Translations under genes and position numbers: made by a program
NCBI RefSeq assembly: GCF_018381315.1
Contig: NZ_JAGZSD010000003.1
Coordinates: forward strand, 124,001 to 188,000
Direction: 5' to 3'
Source: Anaerostipes sp.
Lineage (GTDB): Bacteria > Bacillota > Clostridia > Lachnospirales > Lachnospiraceae
DNA: 64,000 nt
Notes under the pieces: generated by a model
The model's input: only the letters and a program-made list of their open reading frames with translations
Database searches by the model: none
Told to the model about the DNA's origin: nothing
In this document: positions 17,146-25,865 of the stretch, one piece after another
How the letters are laid out: each line of letters begins with the position of its first letter
Position numbering within the stretch: position 1 is the stretch's first letter

Positions 17146-17160
17146 GCTTCCTATTTCATT

Positions 17161-19332
17161 TTATTTCTTTAAATTTTTACTTAAGAGCTCATTAAACTGC
17201 TCTAAAGATACAGGTTTAGAAAAGAAAAATCCCTGGCCGAATTCACAGGAATAATCGGATAGAAGACGCAGCTGTCCCATAGTCTCAATTCCTTCTGCCA
17301 ATGTATGTGTGCTGTCAAGTTCCTGACACATTTGAATTGCATTTTTTAATATAACACGGCTTTTACAGTTGCTTTCCAATCCTTCTACCAGCGTTTTATC
17401 CATTTTTACTATATCAAAATTCAAATCATTTAATATTGACAAATTGGAATATTGGGATCCAAAATCATCCAGTGAAATCGTAAACCCTTTTTTGATCAGA
17501 TCATCAATCAGTGTTTGAAGCCTGCCATGATCCATCTTGCTGATACTTTCTGTAACTTCAATCGTTAAATTATCAGGTGAAACATGATATCTGCTGCAGA
17601 TGTCCATAATTTCATCAACGATATCCGGCTCCATTAATGTGACTCTGGAGAAGTTCACAGAAATTTTCAGTGTAATCCCCTGTCTCTTCCACTTTTTCAT
17701 TGTCCTGCAGACATCTTCCAGTACAAATAAATCTACATGCCGTATAACTCCTTCCATTTCATAATAAGAGATAAATTTATCAGGCGAAATCAATGTATCT
17801 TCTTTCCCTTTTTTTCGCACAAGTGCTTCCGCACCAATGACCTCACCCGTTTTAATATTAATCTGCGGCTGGTAAAATACGACAAATCTATTTTGTGCTA
17901 TTTCTTCAAGAACCTCACTTGCAATGCCGACTCTGACAGCCTGTCCATTGCTCAGCACCTGTTTATAATAGGACTGTTTTTCAGCGTACATCATTTCATC
18001 GGCTTTGGTAACCTGACTGCTGACATCTGTATCTCCTTTCTCCCATGTACACCCTAAAGATACGTCACAGTCCTCTTCTTGAAATTTTTTTCTCAGATCA
18101 ATTACTTTCTCATAAAATTCATCTTTATCAAAATTTTCAAACAGCAGTACAAACTCATCTCCGCCTATTCGATAAAGATGTGACTCCCCGACTTCCTTCA
18201 AAATAGAAGCCACCTTAACAAGCAGACTGTCCCCGTATTTGTGTCCGTAAATATCATTGATCATTTTCAGCCCGTTTACGTCAGCAAAGATAACCCCCAA
18301 ACATCCGGGCGGATCATTTTCATATCTCTTCAGGACCTCCATATACTTATTGCGGTTTTGTAACCCGGTCAGCATATCTGTATATGATGCAAATTCTAAA
18401 CTTTTAATCAGATGGCGTTTTTTTAATTCTTCTTTCACAAAATCCGACGATGCCCGCAACAGTGTCAAATCATCCGTAGATCTTGTAGGATCATCAACCC
18501 CTATAAACCCAATGATTACTCCATTGTCAAAAAGAGGTGCGGCCAGAAGGCTCTCGATTCCCTGATCCTTTAAAATACGTGATTCTTCTGACTCTGCATC
18601 AATCTCTTTACCGACTGAAGTAATAAAAAACTCGCCTTTTTCCTGAAACTGCTTTATCCAGTCCTCAATATATTCCATAGGAATTTCCTGCAGATTGTCA
18701 ATCTCTGCAGACACATTCGGTGCACACCACTCATAAGTGTTTTTAATTATCTGGCGTTCGAAATCAAACTCAAAAATGTAAGCTCGGCTGGCACGGTAAA
18801 AACGGCCTAACTGCTCTAAAAAACTATGAAAAGAGCTGTCATAATCATCACTTGAAGCTAATGTATGGATACACTTGACAAGAATCTGGTCCAGTGTCAG
18901 CTGATCTGACATGCGCTGCATTTTTTCTTTTTGGTCCGTAATGTCAACGGCATGTTCCATTCGGCATAAACGGCCGTCAACTTCAATTAAAGTATCATCA
19001 ACAGCCAGCCAGCAATTCAGCATCTCATTAAAATGTTCCCACTGGTAATGTTTGCCTAATACCAGCTTGTCATTCGTACAGAATGAACATGGTGCATCAA
19101 GATTTTGTATTAACTTATAGCATTTTTTCTCCTTATACTCCTCCGGGGAATTTATTCCCAGCATTTTCATTGCAGCCCGCGTCAGATGGATTACCCCATA
19201 AGTTTTAACATCTGCTATATAACAAATGCTTTGTTCATGGCCAATGATTAAGGAATCATATTCTTCATAAGTCAAACCAAACCTCCTCTGCTCTTGACCT
19301 TTCATCCAGTCAAACATTATTTTTCGAATCAT
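17161..19332 (-). CDS. PAS-GAF-GGDEF-EAL cyclic di-GMP turnover protein
   Basis: A 723-residue soluble signalling protein. An N-terminal PAS-like domain (about 28-125) contains the cysteine motif KCYKL...PCSFCTN. A GAF-like domain follows (about 150-305), then GGDEF (RIGGDEFVLL, about 325-470) and EAL (EALVRKK, SVNFSRV, EVTES, LDDFGSQYSN, KMDK, AEGIE; about 485-720). Both catalytic signatures are intact, so it could be cyclase, phosphodiesterase or both. No RxxD inhibitory site lies before GGDEF. No good Shine-Dalgarno precedes ATG 19332; ATGs at codons 6 and 10 are alternatives. It is a close paralogue of the protein at 48419-50527. Confidence 0.92.
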   Translation of the reverse strand: MIRKIMFDWMKGQEQRRFGLTYEEYDSLIIGHEQSICYIADVKTYGVIHLTRAAMKMLGINSPEEYKEKKCYKLIQNLDAPCSFCTNDKLVLGKHYQWEHFNEMLNCWLAVDDTLIEVDGRLCRMEHAVDITDQKEKMQRMSDQLTLDQILVKCIHTLASSDDYDSSFHSFLEQLGRFYRASRAYIFEFDFERQIIKNTYEWCAPNVSAEIDNLQEIPMEYIEDWIKQFQEKGEFFITSVGKEIDAESEESRILKDQGIESLLAAPLFDNGVIIGFIGVDDPTRSTDDLTLLRASSDFVKEELKKRHLIKSLEFASYTDMLTGLQNRNKYMEVLKRYENDPPGCLGVIFADVNGLKMINDIYGHKYGDSLLVKVASILKEVGESHLYRIGGDEFVLLFENFDKDEFYEKVIDLRKKFQEEDCDVSLGCTWEKGDTDVSSQVTKADEMMYAEKQSYYKQVLSNGQAVRVGIASEVLEEIAQNRFVVFYQPQINIKTGEVIGAEALVRKKGKEDTLISPDKFISYYEMEGVIRHVDLFVLEDVCRTMKKWKRQGITLKISVNFSRVTLMEPDIVDEIMDICSRYHVSPDNLTIEVTESISKMDHGRLQTLIDDLIKKGFTISLDDFGSQYSNLSILNDLNFDIVKMDKTLVEGLESNCKSRVILKNAIQMCQELDSTHTLAEGIETMGQLRLLSDYSCEFGQGFFFSKPVSLEQFNELLSKNLKK

Positions 19333-19346
19333 AAAGCTTACATATT

Positions 19347-19375
19347 ATTCTAGTAAATTTCTATAATAAAAGCAA
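19347..19375 (-). promoter_or_regulatory. Promoter of the first GGDEF-EAL gene
   Basis: Minus-strand -35 TTGCTT (19370-19375), 17-base spacer and -10 TAGAAT (19347-19352). Transcription would begin only about 10 bases before ATG 19332, giving a very short leader, which fits the absence of a Shine-Dalgarno. Confidence 0.55.
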
Positions 19376-19381
19376 TATAAT

Positions 19382-20755
19382 TCAGCTCAATTCGACAGTT
19401 TCTCTGTCTTCAGGACCAATTCCCAATATTTCATTCATTTTCCATGCAAACCGAACCGTCACCAGGGCAGCACATATATCTGCTGCCGGCTGTGCCCACA
19501 GTATCCCTGAAAGCCCGAACAGCTTCGGGAGAATGAGGATCAGAGGAAAGAAAAAAATCCCCTGCCTTCCAAGGCTTAAAACACTCCCTGCTCCGCCTTT
19601 TCCCGCTGAAAGATAAAGGGATGCATATACCATCTGGAATCCGAACGTCAGCAGCAAGACTGCATTCAAACGCAGGGCCTGGCTGCCCAGCAGGATCATT
19701 TCAGGATCGGATCCAAACAATCCGACAAGCTGTCCGGAGAAAATGAAACAGATAAACGACATAACAATACAAAAACCGGTGGACCAGAAAATACAGAGCT
19801 TTACTGCCTTTCTCAGACGCCTGTACTGTCCGGCTCCGTAATTAAAACCGGCAAATGGCTGAAAACCTTTCATAAAACCAAAAACCACATAAACTCCTAC
19901 CGTTGTGATTCTGCTGACTGCACCCATAGCTGCCACTGCATAATCCCCATATTCTTTTGCTGCTGTATTGGTCAATCCTAACGCTATACTGGCAAACAGC
20001 TGAAATGTAAGTACAGGAATCCCAATTTTTAAAACCTCACGGTAAATTTCCACTTTCGGTGTAATGTTTCGGACAGACAGATGAAGCACTCCTTTTCCTT
20101 TGATGATATAGAGTACATACATAAAAGAATTAACACACAGAGAAATCACTGTGGCTTGTGCTGCTCCCTGTATGCCCATGTGCAGTCCGTAGATCAGCAA
20201 AGGGTCCAAAATAATATTGAGAACACTTCCGGTTACCATGGCTGCCATTGTAAAACGGGCTGCTCCCTGGGCGGTCAGCAGGTTATTCATCGTCACATTA
20301 AATACATTGAGAATTGAACCTGTCACATAGATGACAGCATAGTCTCTGGCATAGGGAAGAATAGTTTCCGTGGCACCAAGCCCGGATAATACCGGTGTCA
20401 GGAAAAACAAAATTCCGGCAATAACGCCTGCTCCAGTCAAAAGCCCTGTAAACAGAGCCGTTGATGCAGTCCGGTCAGCCAGTTCATACTCTTTTGCCCC
20501 AAGCAGTCTGGATATATAAGAGGAAGCCCCTGCCCCAAACATCATCCCAAGTCCGATCACCAGCTGGACAATGGGGAAAACCACTGAGACAGCCCCCATT
20601 TGGCTGGTTCCCAGCCCTCCTACAAAATAAGCGTCTGCCGCATTGTACAGAGCTGAGATCAGCATGCCGATCATAGTTGGAATACCAAGCTTCAGCAATG
20701 CTTTTGCTGTCTTCTCCTCACCCAGCAAATTTTTGTTTTTGTTCATTTCTTTCAT
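19382..20755 (-). CDS. MATE family efflux transporter
   Basis: A 457-residue twelve-helix multidrug and toxin extrusion protein. Typical MATE features are the LGIPTMIGMLISALYNAADAYFVG start and the repeated half with FGFMKGFQPFAGFNYGAG. It would export cationic or aromatic compounds by Na+ or H+ antiport. A TTG five codons upstream lies inside the Shine-Dalgarno, so ATG 20755 after GGAGG is used. It is preceded by a TetR gene on the same strand but has its own promoter region, and a predicted operator lies 66 bases upstream. Confidence 0.93.
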   Translation of the reverse strand: MKEMNKNKNLLGEEKTAKALLKLGIPTMIGMLISALYNAADAYFVGGLGTSQMGAVSVVFPIVQLVIGLGMMFGAGASSYISRLLGAKEYELADRTASTALFTGLLTGAGVIAGILFFLTPVLSGLGATETILPYARDYAVIYVTGSILNVFNVTMNNLLTAQGAARFTMAAMVTGSVLNIILDPLLIYGLHMGIQGAAQATVISLCVNSFMYVLYIIKGKGVLHLSVRNITPKVEIYREVLKIGIPVLTFQLFASIALGLTNTAAKEYGDYAVAAMGAVSRITTVGVYVVFGFMKGFQPFAGFNYGAGQYRRLRKAVKLCIFWSTGFCIVMSFICFIFSGQLVGLFGSDPEMILLGSQALRLNAVLLLTFGFQMVYASLYLSAGKGGAGSVLSLGRQGIFFFPLILILPKLFGLSGILWAQPAADICAALVTVRFAWKMNEILGIGPEDRETVELS

Positions 20756-20820
20756 CTTTCTTACCTCCAAAATTTATTTATCTGAACGGAACTGTTTTCC
20801 GGTCAAATCATAGCATTTAA

Positions 20821-20840
20821 TATTGAATATAGATTCAATA
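20821..20840. promoter_or_regulatory. TetR operator upstream of the MATE gene
   Basis: Perfect dyad TATTGAA-N6-TTCAATA, identical in both arms and spacer length to the site at 21439-21458 upstream of the TetR gene. It lies over the presumed -35 region of the MATE promoter; an extended -10-like TGCTATGAT follows on the minus strand. An extra half-site TTCAATA occurs at 20844-20850. Confidence 0.7.
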
Positions 20841-20849
20841 TTGTTCAAT

Positions 20850-20879
20850 AAAAAAGGAACCGGTTCAAAAACCGATTCC
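20850..20879 (-). terminator. Terminator of the TetR gene
   Basis: On the minus strand a GGAATCGGTT/AACCGGTTCC hairpin (one G-T pair, 4-base loop) is followed by TTTTTTATTG. The upstream arm includes the last codons of the TetR gene, so regulator and pump are separate transcription units. Confidence 0.75.
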
Positions 20880-21425
20880 CTGTAAATACATATTTGATAT
20901 CTTATTTAGTAATTCCATCGCCCATTCCTCACTCTCATAGTGGTATGCGGTCTGCAGCAGTGCGTCTACAAAATTATTGGCTATGATATGCACAAACACC
21001 GGATCATAATGGCTTAACAAATCCCGGTGTGAGTTTAGATGATGTTCGATCTCGCTGACCAAACGTTCCTTCTCACCCTCATATTTTGTCTTTGTACTCT
21101 TATCCATCATGATGATAAACTGCTTCCGGTGTCTGAAAAGACTGCGGATACAGTCTTCCTCCATCTGGCTCAAATACTGATATCCCCGATGATCCGAAGA
21201 TCTTTCATCCTTCATGACCCGTTTCCAGTCAAAGCACACTGGTCTTAAAATCTCATCAAACAAGGCTTCTTTATTTTTATAATAGGAGTAAAGAAGACCG
21301 GCAGGAATCCCTGCCCTGTCAGCAATGCCGCGGATTGTAGCACGGACGTACCCATGGACATAAAACTCTTCCAGTCCGGCATTGAGTATATTCTCCCTGA
21401 TTTGATCTTTTAAGACTTGTGCCAT
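20865..21425 (-). CDS. TetR family regulator of the adjacent MATE pump
   Basis: A 186-residue regulator with an N-terminal TetR HTH (NILNAGLEEFYVHGYVRATIRGIADRAG, then PAGLLYSYYKNKEALF). GGGAGGGG precedes ATG 21425. Identical dyads overlap its own promoter and that of the MATE gene, so it very likely represses both itself and the pump until an unknown ligand binds. Confidence 0.92.
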   Translation of the reverse strand: MAQVLKDQIRENILNAGLEEFYVHGYVRATIRGIADRAGIPAGLLYSYYKNKEALFDEILRPVCFDWKRVMKDERSSDHRGYQYLSQMEEDCIRSLFRHRKQFIIMMDKSTKTKYEGEKERLVSEIEHHLNSHRDLLSHYDPVFVHIIANNFVDALLQTAYHYESEEWAMELLNKISNMYLQGIGF

Positions 21426-21435
21426 AGCCCCTCCC

Positions 21436-21484
21436 TAATATTGAATACTAGTTCAATATTATAAGAAGTCCGGGATTTTGTCAA
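21436..21484 (-). promoter_or_regulatory. TetR promoter with overlapping operator
   Basis: Minus-strand -35 TTGACA (21479-21484) with a -10 at 21456-21463 (TAATAT with 17-base spacing or TATAAT with 15). The dyad TAATATTGAA-N6-TTCAATATTA (21436-21461) covers the -10 and start site, an arrangement typical of autorepression. Confidence 0.7.
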
Positions 21485-22228
21485 CTACTGTTTCATCGCT
21501 GCTATGAATTTCATCTTTATCGAACCCGGAGGAAGACGAAGCAGCCTGTTTCTCCATCCCGGAACAGAAACACTTTTATTTTTCATGAGGCGCCGATATG
21601 CGTACTTAGCTACAGACTCCGGCTCCATGGCTCCGGCAGGGATTTTGGCTCCTTCTCTTTGAAAGAAATCTGTTCTTACTGCACCGGGACATAGAGTGCA
21701 GACTTGTATCCCATACTTTCTGGCTTCGTATCTTACTGCCCTGCTGTAGCTTAAGACAAACGCTTTGCTTGCAAAATAAGTCGAAGTATAAGGACCGGGC
21801 TGAAAAGCTCCTGAGGATGATATATTAAGCACTTTTCCGCTCTTTTCTTTGTATCGGTCTTTGAGAAAAAGCTTTGTCAGTTCCACAACTGCTCCAACAT
21901 TTAATGCCAGCATTTTCTGATCTTCTTTCATATCAATGGACTGCGTCTCTCCCTTTAGACCAAACCCGGCATTATTTACAAGTACAGTAATATTCCGTTC
22001 TTTTTTTAAAACTTCCCTGTACATTTCTCCTGCCGCACCTGTTTTTGATAAATCCTTTTCATAGACTTCTATTTCAGAATCAAATTCTTCCTTCAGCTTT
22101 TCTTTTGCTTTCCAAAGTTTCTCTCTATCAGAAGAAACAAGTATCACTCCAAACTTATTTTGGGCAAAAATCCTTGCAAGCTCAAATCCGATGCCGCCGG
22201 ACCCGCCCGTTATCAATACATATTCCAT
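21485..22228 (-). CDS. Short-chain dehydrogenase/reductase
   Basis: A 247-residue classical SDR oxidoreductase. It has cofactor motif TGGSGGIG near the N-terminus, an SSD loop suggesting NADP preference, NNAGFG, the catalytic Ser in NISSSGAF and the YFASK Tyr-Lys pair. It is similar in layout to bacterial DltE/YqjQ-type reductases of unknown substrate. AAAGGAG precedes ATG 22228; the longer frame upstream has no site and would overlap the Crp gene. Confidence 0.9.
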   Translation of the reverse strand: MEYVLITGGSGGIGFELARIFAQNKFGVILVSSDREKLWKAKEKLKEEFDSEIEVYEKDLSKTGAAGEMYREVLKKERNITVLVNNAGFGLKGETQSIDMKEDQKMLALNVGAVVELTKLFLKDRYKEKSGKVLNISSSGAFQPGPYTSTYFASKAFVLSYSRAVRYEARKYGIQVCTLCPGAVRTDFFQREGAKIPAGAMEPESVAKYAYRRLMKNKSVSVPGWRNRLLRLPPGSIKMKFIAAMKQ

Positions 22229-22278
22229 AAGAATCGCTCCTTTCTTCCTATGTATTGTAAAACGGCAGAAGACGTCTG

Positions 22279-22869
22279 TCATTCACATAGGTGAAGATCT
22301 GCCAGCTGATTTTTAATGCGGCATAAGGATCCCGGCCGGATACCCAGATAAGATGCCAGATGCTTTTGGCTCAGCCGCCTTGCAAGATTTGGCTTATTGA
22401 ACTGGAAGTCCAGATATCGTTTGGATGCACTTTTCGTCAAAAGTGCTTCTTCCCTTGCTTCTGCTGCCTTCAATGCCTTTTGTGTAAACCGGTGGATCAC
22501 TTCAAGGATCACACTGTCTGTCTTCAAATCTTCGCTGAGAAATGCGTATGGAATCCTTATACATTGACACGCTTCCATAGTCTCTACGGAAAATGTTGCC
22601 TCTCCCGGTGTTCTCAGCCCTTCAGAACAGGCAAATTCTCCTTCCTCTGCAAAACATTTTGTTATATCATTTCCCTCTTCATCTATGTAGTATCCTCTCA
22701 TCAGGCCTTCACAGACAAAGTAAATGAAGACAGGCTGTTCTCCCTGATACAGCACCGTACTCCCTTTTTTCAGATGCACTATTTGAGCTGTCTCATCAAT
22801 CCTATTACATAAATCATTTGAAAATCTGAGAATTAATTTCTGCTCTAAATATTTACTTGGTTTATCCAT
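22279..22869 (-). CDS. Crp/Fnr family transcriptional regulator
   Basis: A 196-residue protein with a cyclic-nucleotide-binding-type beta barrel (about 15-120, containing LKKGSTVLYQGEQP and FVCEGLMRGYYIDEEGN) and a C-terminal helix-turn-helix (LASYLGIRPGSLCRIKNQL). The effector pocket lacks obvious cAMP residues and there is no Fnr Cys cluster, so the signal is unknown. AGGTGA precedes ATG 22869. It is divergent from the MarR gene and shares its palindromic control region. Confidence 0.85.
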   Translation of the reverse strand: MDKPSKYLEQKLILRFSNDLCNRIDETAQIVHLKKGSTVLYQGEQPVFIYFVCEGLMRGYYIDEEGNDITKCFAEEGEFACSEGLRTPGEATFSVETMEACQCIRIPYAFLSEDLKTDSVILEVIHRFTQKALKAAEAREEALLTKSASKRYLDFQFNKPNLARRLSQKHLASYLGIRPGSLCRIKNQLADLHLCE

Positions 22870-22916
22870 ATGCTTCACCTGCCTTTTTCTTATTATATCA
22901 CACCTCCCGTATCTTC

Positions 22917-22966
22917 TTGACAGCTTTATCATATATAGTTATAATTATAACTGTTATTAAAATAAC
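22917..22966 (+). promoter_or_regulatory. MarR-TauE promoter with overlapping palindromes
   Basis: Consensus -35 TTGACA (22917-22922), 17-base spacer and -10 TATAAT (22940-22945). A perfect 16-bp palindrome (22937-22952) covers the -10 and is followed directly by a second dyad GTTATT-AA-AATAAC (22953-22966). This is a likely MarR autorepression site that may also affect the divergent Crp gene. Confidence 0.75.
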
Positions 22967-22992
22967 TAACCAAAAAGAAGGGAATGTGTTTC

Positions 22993-23439
22993 ATGCAGAA
23001 TCATATTTTGACCTATGCCAACCATTTTAAACATTTATACCGCCAGTCATTTCAGCCGCTGTCGGAACAGTATGGCCTGTCCCAGCTGGAAATTGATATT
23101 TTATTATTTCTTCGGAATAATCCGGAGCACAACACTGCCAAAGATATCTCCTCCATGAGGGGATTCGCAAAGTCCAATGTATCAAAAGCTGTCGAATCGC
23201 TTAGAGTACAAGGTTATCTCTCATCCTTCCAGGATCCTGACAATCGAAAGGTACACCGGCTGACCCTTTGTTCTGATATGGAGGACCGGATTATCTCTCT
23301 TTCCGTCTGCCAGGAGCAATGCTTTGCTCTCCTTCTCGATGGATTTACGGCTGAGGAACGCTGCATGCTTCAAAGGTTTTTTGACAGAATTGATGCAAAT
23401 ATTACCAAATCACTAAATCATAAAAAATACGAATTATGA
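22993..23439 (+). CDS. MarR family transcriptional regulator
   Basis: A 148-residue winged-helix regulator with the expected order: N-terminal helix, LSQLEIDILLFL, recognition helix region (KDISSMRGFAKSNVSKAVESL), beta wing with DPDNRKVHRLTL, and C-terminal dimerisation helices. ATG 22984 is too close to GAAGGGA, so ATG 22993 is used. It is followed 10 bases later by the TauE/SafE-type exporter, which it probably controls. Confidence 0.9.
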   Translation: MQNHILTYANHFKHLYRQSFQPLSEQYGLSQLEIDILLFLRNNPEHNTAKDISSMRGFAKSNVSKAVESLRVQGYLSSFQDPDNRKVHRLTLCSDMEDRIISLSVCQEQCFALLLDGFTAEERCMLQRFFDRIDANITKSLNHKKYEL

Positions 23440-23449
23440 GGAAACCGCT

Positions 23450-24217
23450 ATGTTATATAAATTAATCATTTGTTTTTTAGCCGGCATCGGGGCCGGTCTC
23501 GGAACTGGCTTTGCAGGCATGAGTGCAGCTGCAGTCATAAGCCCTATGCTCATCACTTTTCTTGGGATGGAGCCTTATATGGCAGTGGGCATTGCGCTGG
23601 CCAGCGATGTCTTTGCCAGCGCCGTATCTGCCTATACATATGGAAAACACAAAAATCTGGATATTAAAAACGGACTTGTCATGATGATTTCTGTGCTTTG
23701 TTTCACACTGGTTGGAAGCTATATTTCCAGTCTTGTACCAAGCACAGCGATGGGCGGATTCTCCACCTTCATGACTTTAATGCTCGGAATCAAGTTCCTT
23801 GTCCGCCCTGTCATGACAACAAGAAGCAGTATGGAATCTGTGAACAGCAAAAAGAGATTTCTTCAGTCAGTGCTCTGCGGATCTTTGGTCGGCTTTATCT
23901 GCGGTTTTGTAGGTGCCGGGGGAGGTATGATGATGCTTCTTCTCCTTACAAGTGTCTTAGGTTATGAACTGAAGACAGCTGTAGGCACCAGTGTCTTTAT
24001 CATGACCTTTACAGCTCTTACCGGTTCCTTAAGTCATTTTGCCATAGGAGGACGGCCGGACATGGCAAGTCTTTTGTTCTGTGTCCTCAATACATTTCTC
24101 TGGGCCAGAATTGCAGCTAAATTTGCCAATAAAGCTTCTGCCGTCGTATTAAACCGTGCAACCGGAGTTGTTCTTACTGTTCTCGGTCTGGCCATTGTGG
24201 CTGTAAATTACCTTTAA
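23450..24217 (+). CDS. TauE/SafE (TSUP) family membrane transporter
   Basis: A 255-residue protein with about eight membrane helices in two halves. Each half starts with a glycine-rich TSUP motif (GIGAGLGTGFAGMSAA, and GFICGFVGAGGGMMML). Family members export sulfite, sulfoacetate or other small organic anions; the substrate here is not predictable. It is co-transcribed with the MarR gene and ends before a convergent bidirectional terminator. Confidence 0.88.
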   Translation: MLYKLIICFLAGIGAGLGTGFAGMSAAAVISPMLITFLGMEPYMAVGIALASDVFASAVSAYTYGKHKNLDIKNGLVMMISVLCFTLVGSYISSLVPSTAMGGFSTFMTLMLGIKFLVRPVMTTRSSMESVNSKKRFLQSVLCGSLVGFICGFVGAGGGMMMLLLLTSVLGYELKTAVGTSVFIMTFTALTGSLSHFAIGGRPDMASLLFCVLNTFLWARIAAKFANKASAVVLNRATGVVLTVLGLAIVAVNYL

Positions 24218-24222
24218 TACTT

Positions 24223-24270
24223 AAAACAAAAGCAGCCCGGATTGATTAAGATCCGAACTGCTTTTGTTTT
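24223..24270. terminator. Bidirectional terminator between TauE and MATE genes
   Basis: Long inverted repeat, arms 24223-24242 and 24251-24270, with one internal 2x2 mismatch. AAAACAAAAG and CTTTTGTTTT lie at the ends, so a T-rich tail exists on both strands of this convergent pair. Confidence 0.85.
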
Positions 24271-24286
24271 ACATAAAAACGTTTCT

Positions 24287-25651
24287 TCATGGCTGGCTTT
24301 CTTCTTTGTCTTCCGGCAGCTTCCTGAAAAATTGTACTACAAATGGAATAGTTATAACAAACGTCAGAAAATCTGCCACTGTCTGAGATGTCTCCACACC
24401 AGTGAGCCCGATCAGCCTTGGGAGTATAAAGATCACCGGTATAAAACAAATCCCGCTTCTCAGCATAGCTAAGAGAGCTGCGGTTCCATTTTTCCCAATA
24501 CTCTGGAACATCATATTGGCACATACGGCCATAGGCTGTAAAAACAAAGTGAGAAGCTGGGCCCTCAGAGCAAATGTTCCGATGAGAATTACCTCGGGAT
24601 CATTTCTGAACCACCCCACCAGCTGTGATGACAAGAAAAATCCTGCGGCGGCCAGGGTTCCCAGACATATTTCCCCTGCCCCTAAAGTAAAATAGAAAGC
24701 TTTCCGCACTCTTGAATATTTCCTGGCCCCATAGTTAAAGGCTGAGACCGGCTGGAACCCCTGTCCGATTCCAAGGCCAACCGCAAACAAAAAGAAACAG
24801 ATCCGGTTTACAATCGCCATCGCTGCCACTGCCGCATCTCCATAAAATCCCGCCTGGCCGTTTAGAACCATGGTGGATATACTGGTCAGGCCCTGACGGA
24901 TTAAGCTCGGAAACCCGGTTTTTATGATAGCGGATAATATCTGCCGGTCCCTGGAAAAGAAACACAGCGAAAGCCTGCTCTGGGTCTTTTTTGCAAAAAA
25001 CATGCTGAACAGAATGAGAAAGCTTACAACCTGGGATACTGCCGTAGATAATCCTGCCCCCAGTATGCCCATATGGAATTTTGTCATCAGAATCCAGTCA
25101 CCAAATATATTCAGGAAACCGCCCGCTGTTAAACCGATCATAGCTAAGGATGCCTTGCCCTCATATCTTAAAATGTTATTCAACACAAAGCTGCTTGTCA
25201 TTAACGGTGCAGAGACGAGAATACATGCAGCATAGGTTCTTGCATACGGAAGGATCGTATCTGTACTTCCGAGCAGGCGCATCAAAGGATCCAGAAAAAC
25301 CAGACCGGCAGCACCAAGGAGGATTCCCAGGAGGATGGACCATATAAAACTGGTGGACGCAAAGGATGATGCACTCTCGGCATCTTTGGCTCCCAGCTTT
25401 CTGGAAATATTGCTTCCCGCCCCGTGTCCCAGCATAAAACCCACTGCCTGTATAATAGACATCAGGCCAAATACGATGCCGACTGCTCCGCTGGCGCTGG
25501 TTCCTATCTGTCCCACAAAATAGGTATCTGCCATATTGTAGATGTTTGTTACCAGCATACTGATGATCGTTGGTATCCCCAGAGAAATAACCAGCTTCGA
25601 AACAGGTGTTTCTGTCATCTTTTTATAATGCTCTGCGGCTTTGTCTTCCAC
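24287..25651 (-). CDS. MATE family efflux transporter (second)
   Basis: A twelve-helix MATE protein of about 454 residues with SLGIPTIISMLVTNIYNMADTYFVG at the N-terminus and GIGQGFQPVSAFNYGARKYSR in the second half. The start is a GTG: 25651 has AAGGTGAGG upstream, while GTG 25660 has no room for a Shine-Dalgarno. The gene begins inside the 3' end of a shortened TetR frame, so the two were probably a coupled regulator-pump operon. Confidence 0.9.
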   Translation of the reverse strand: MEDKAAEHYKKMTETPVSKLVISLGIPTIISMLVTNIYNMADTYFVGQIGTSASGAVGIVFGLMSIIQAVGFMLGHGAGSNISRKLGAKDAESASSFASTSFIWSILLGILLGAAGLVFLDPLMRLLGSTDTILPYARTYAACILVSAPLMTSSFVLNNILRYEGKASLAMIGLTAGGFLNIFGDWILMTKFHMGILGAGLSTAVSQVVSFLILFSMFFAKKTQSRLSLCFFSRDRQILSAIIKTGFPSLIRQGLTSISTMVLNGQAGFYGDAAVAAMAIVNRICFFLFAVGLGIGQGFQPVSAFNYGARKYSRVRKAFYFTLGAGEICLGTLAAAGFFLSSQLVGWFRNDPEVILIGTFALRAQLLTLFLQPMAVCANMMFQSIGKNGTAALLAMLRSGICFIPVIFILPRLIGLTGVETSQTVADFLTFVITIPFVVQFFRKLPEDKEESQP

Positions 25652-25826
25652 TGTCCTCACCTTCTTTTTTAATAGAATTTATAAAGTGTTCTAACATGAA
25701 ATCAAAACTTTCATCCTGACCGATCTCCAGATGATTCCGTAGAGAAAAGTAATCGGATCCATTTTCTTCTGTCAGGGTAACTGCTGTTTTTATAATCGTT
25801 TCATATAACAGACCTTTTCTGACCAT
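25623..25826 (-). pseudogene. Internally deleted TetR family regulator
   Basis: A 67-residue frame with a good AAAGGAAG site before ATG 25826. Its first part (about 9-32) reads like a TetR first helix (ETIIKTAVTLTEENGSDYFSLRNHL). It then jumps directly to what looks like the C-terminal helix of a TetR ligand domain (FDFMLEHFINSIKK). The recognition helix and about 120 residues of a normal 190-residue protein are missing without frame loss. It is therefore probably non-functional, leaving the downstream MATE pump without its local repressor. Confidence 0.65.
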
Positions 25827-25865
25827 AACATTACTTCCTTTACTAGGGTAGAGGAATAATTGCTC

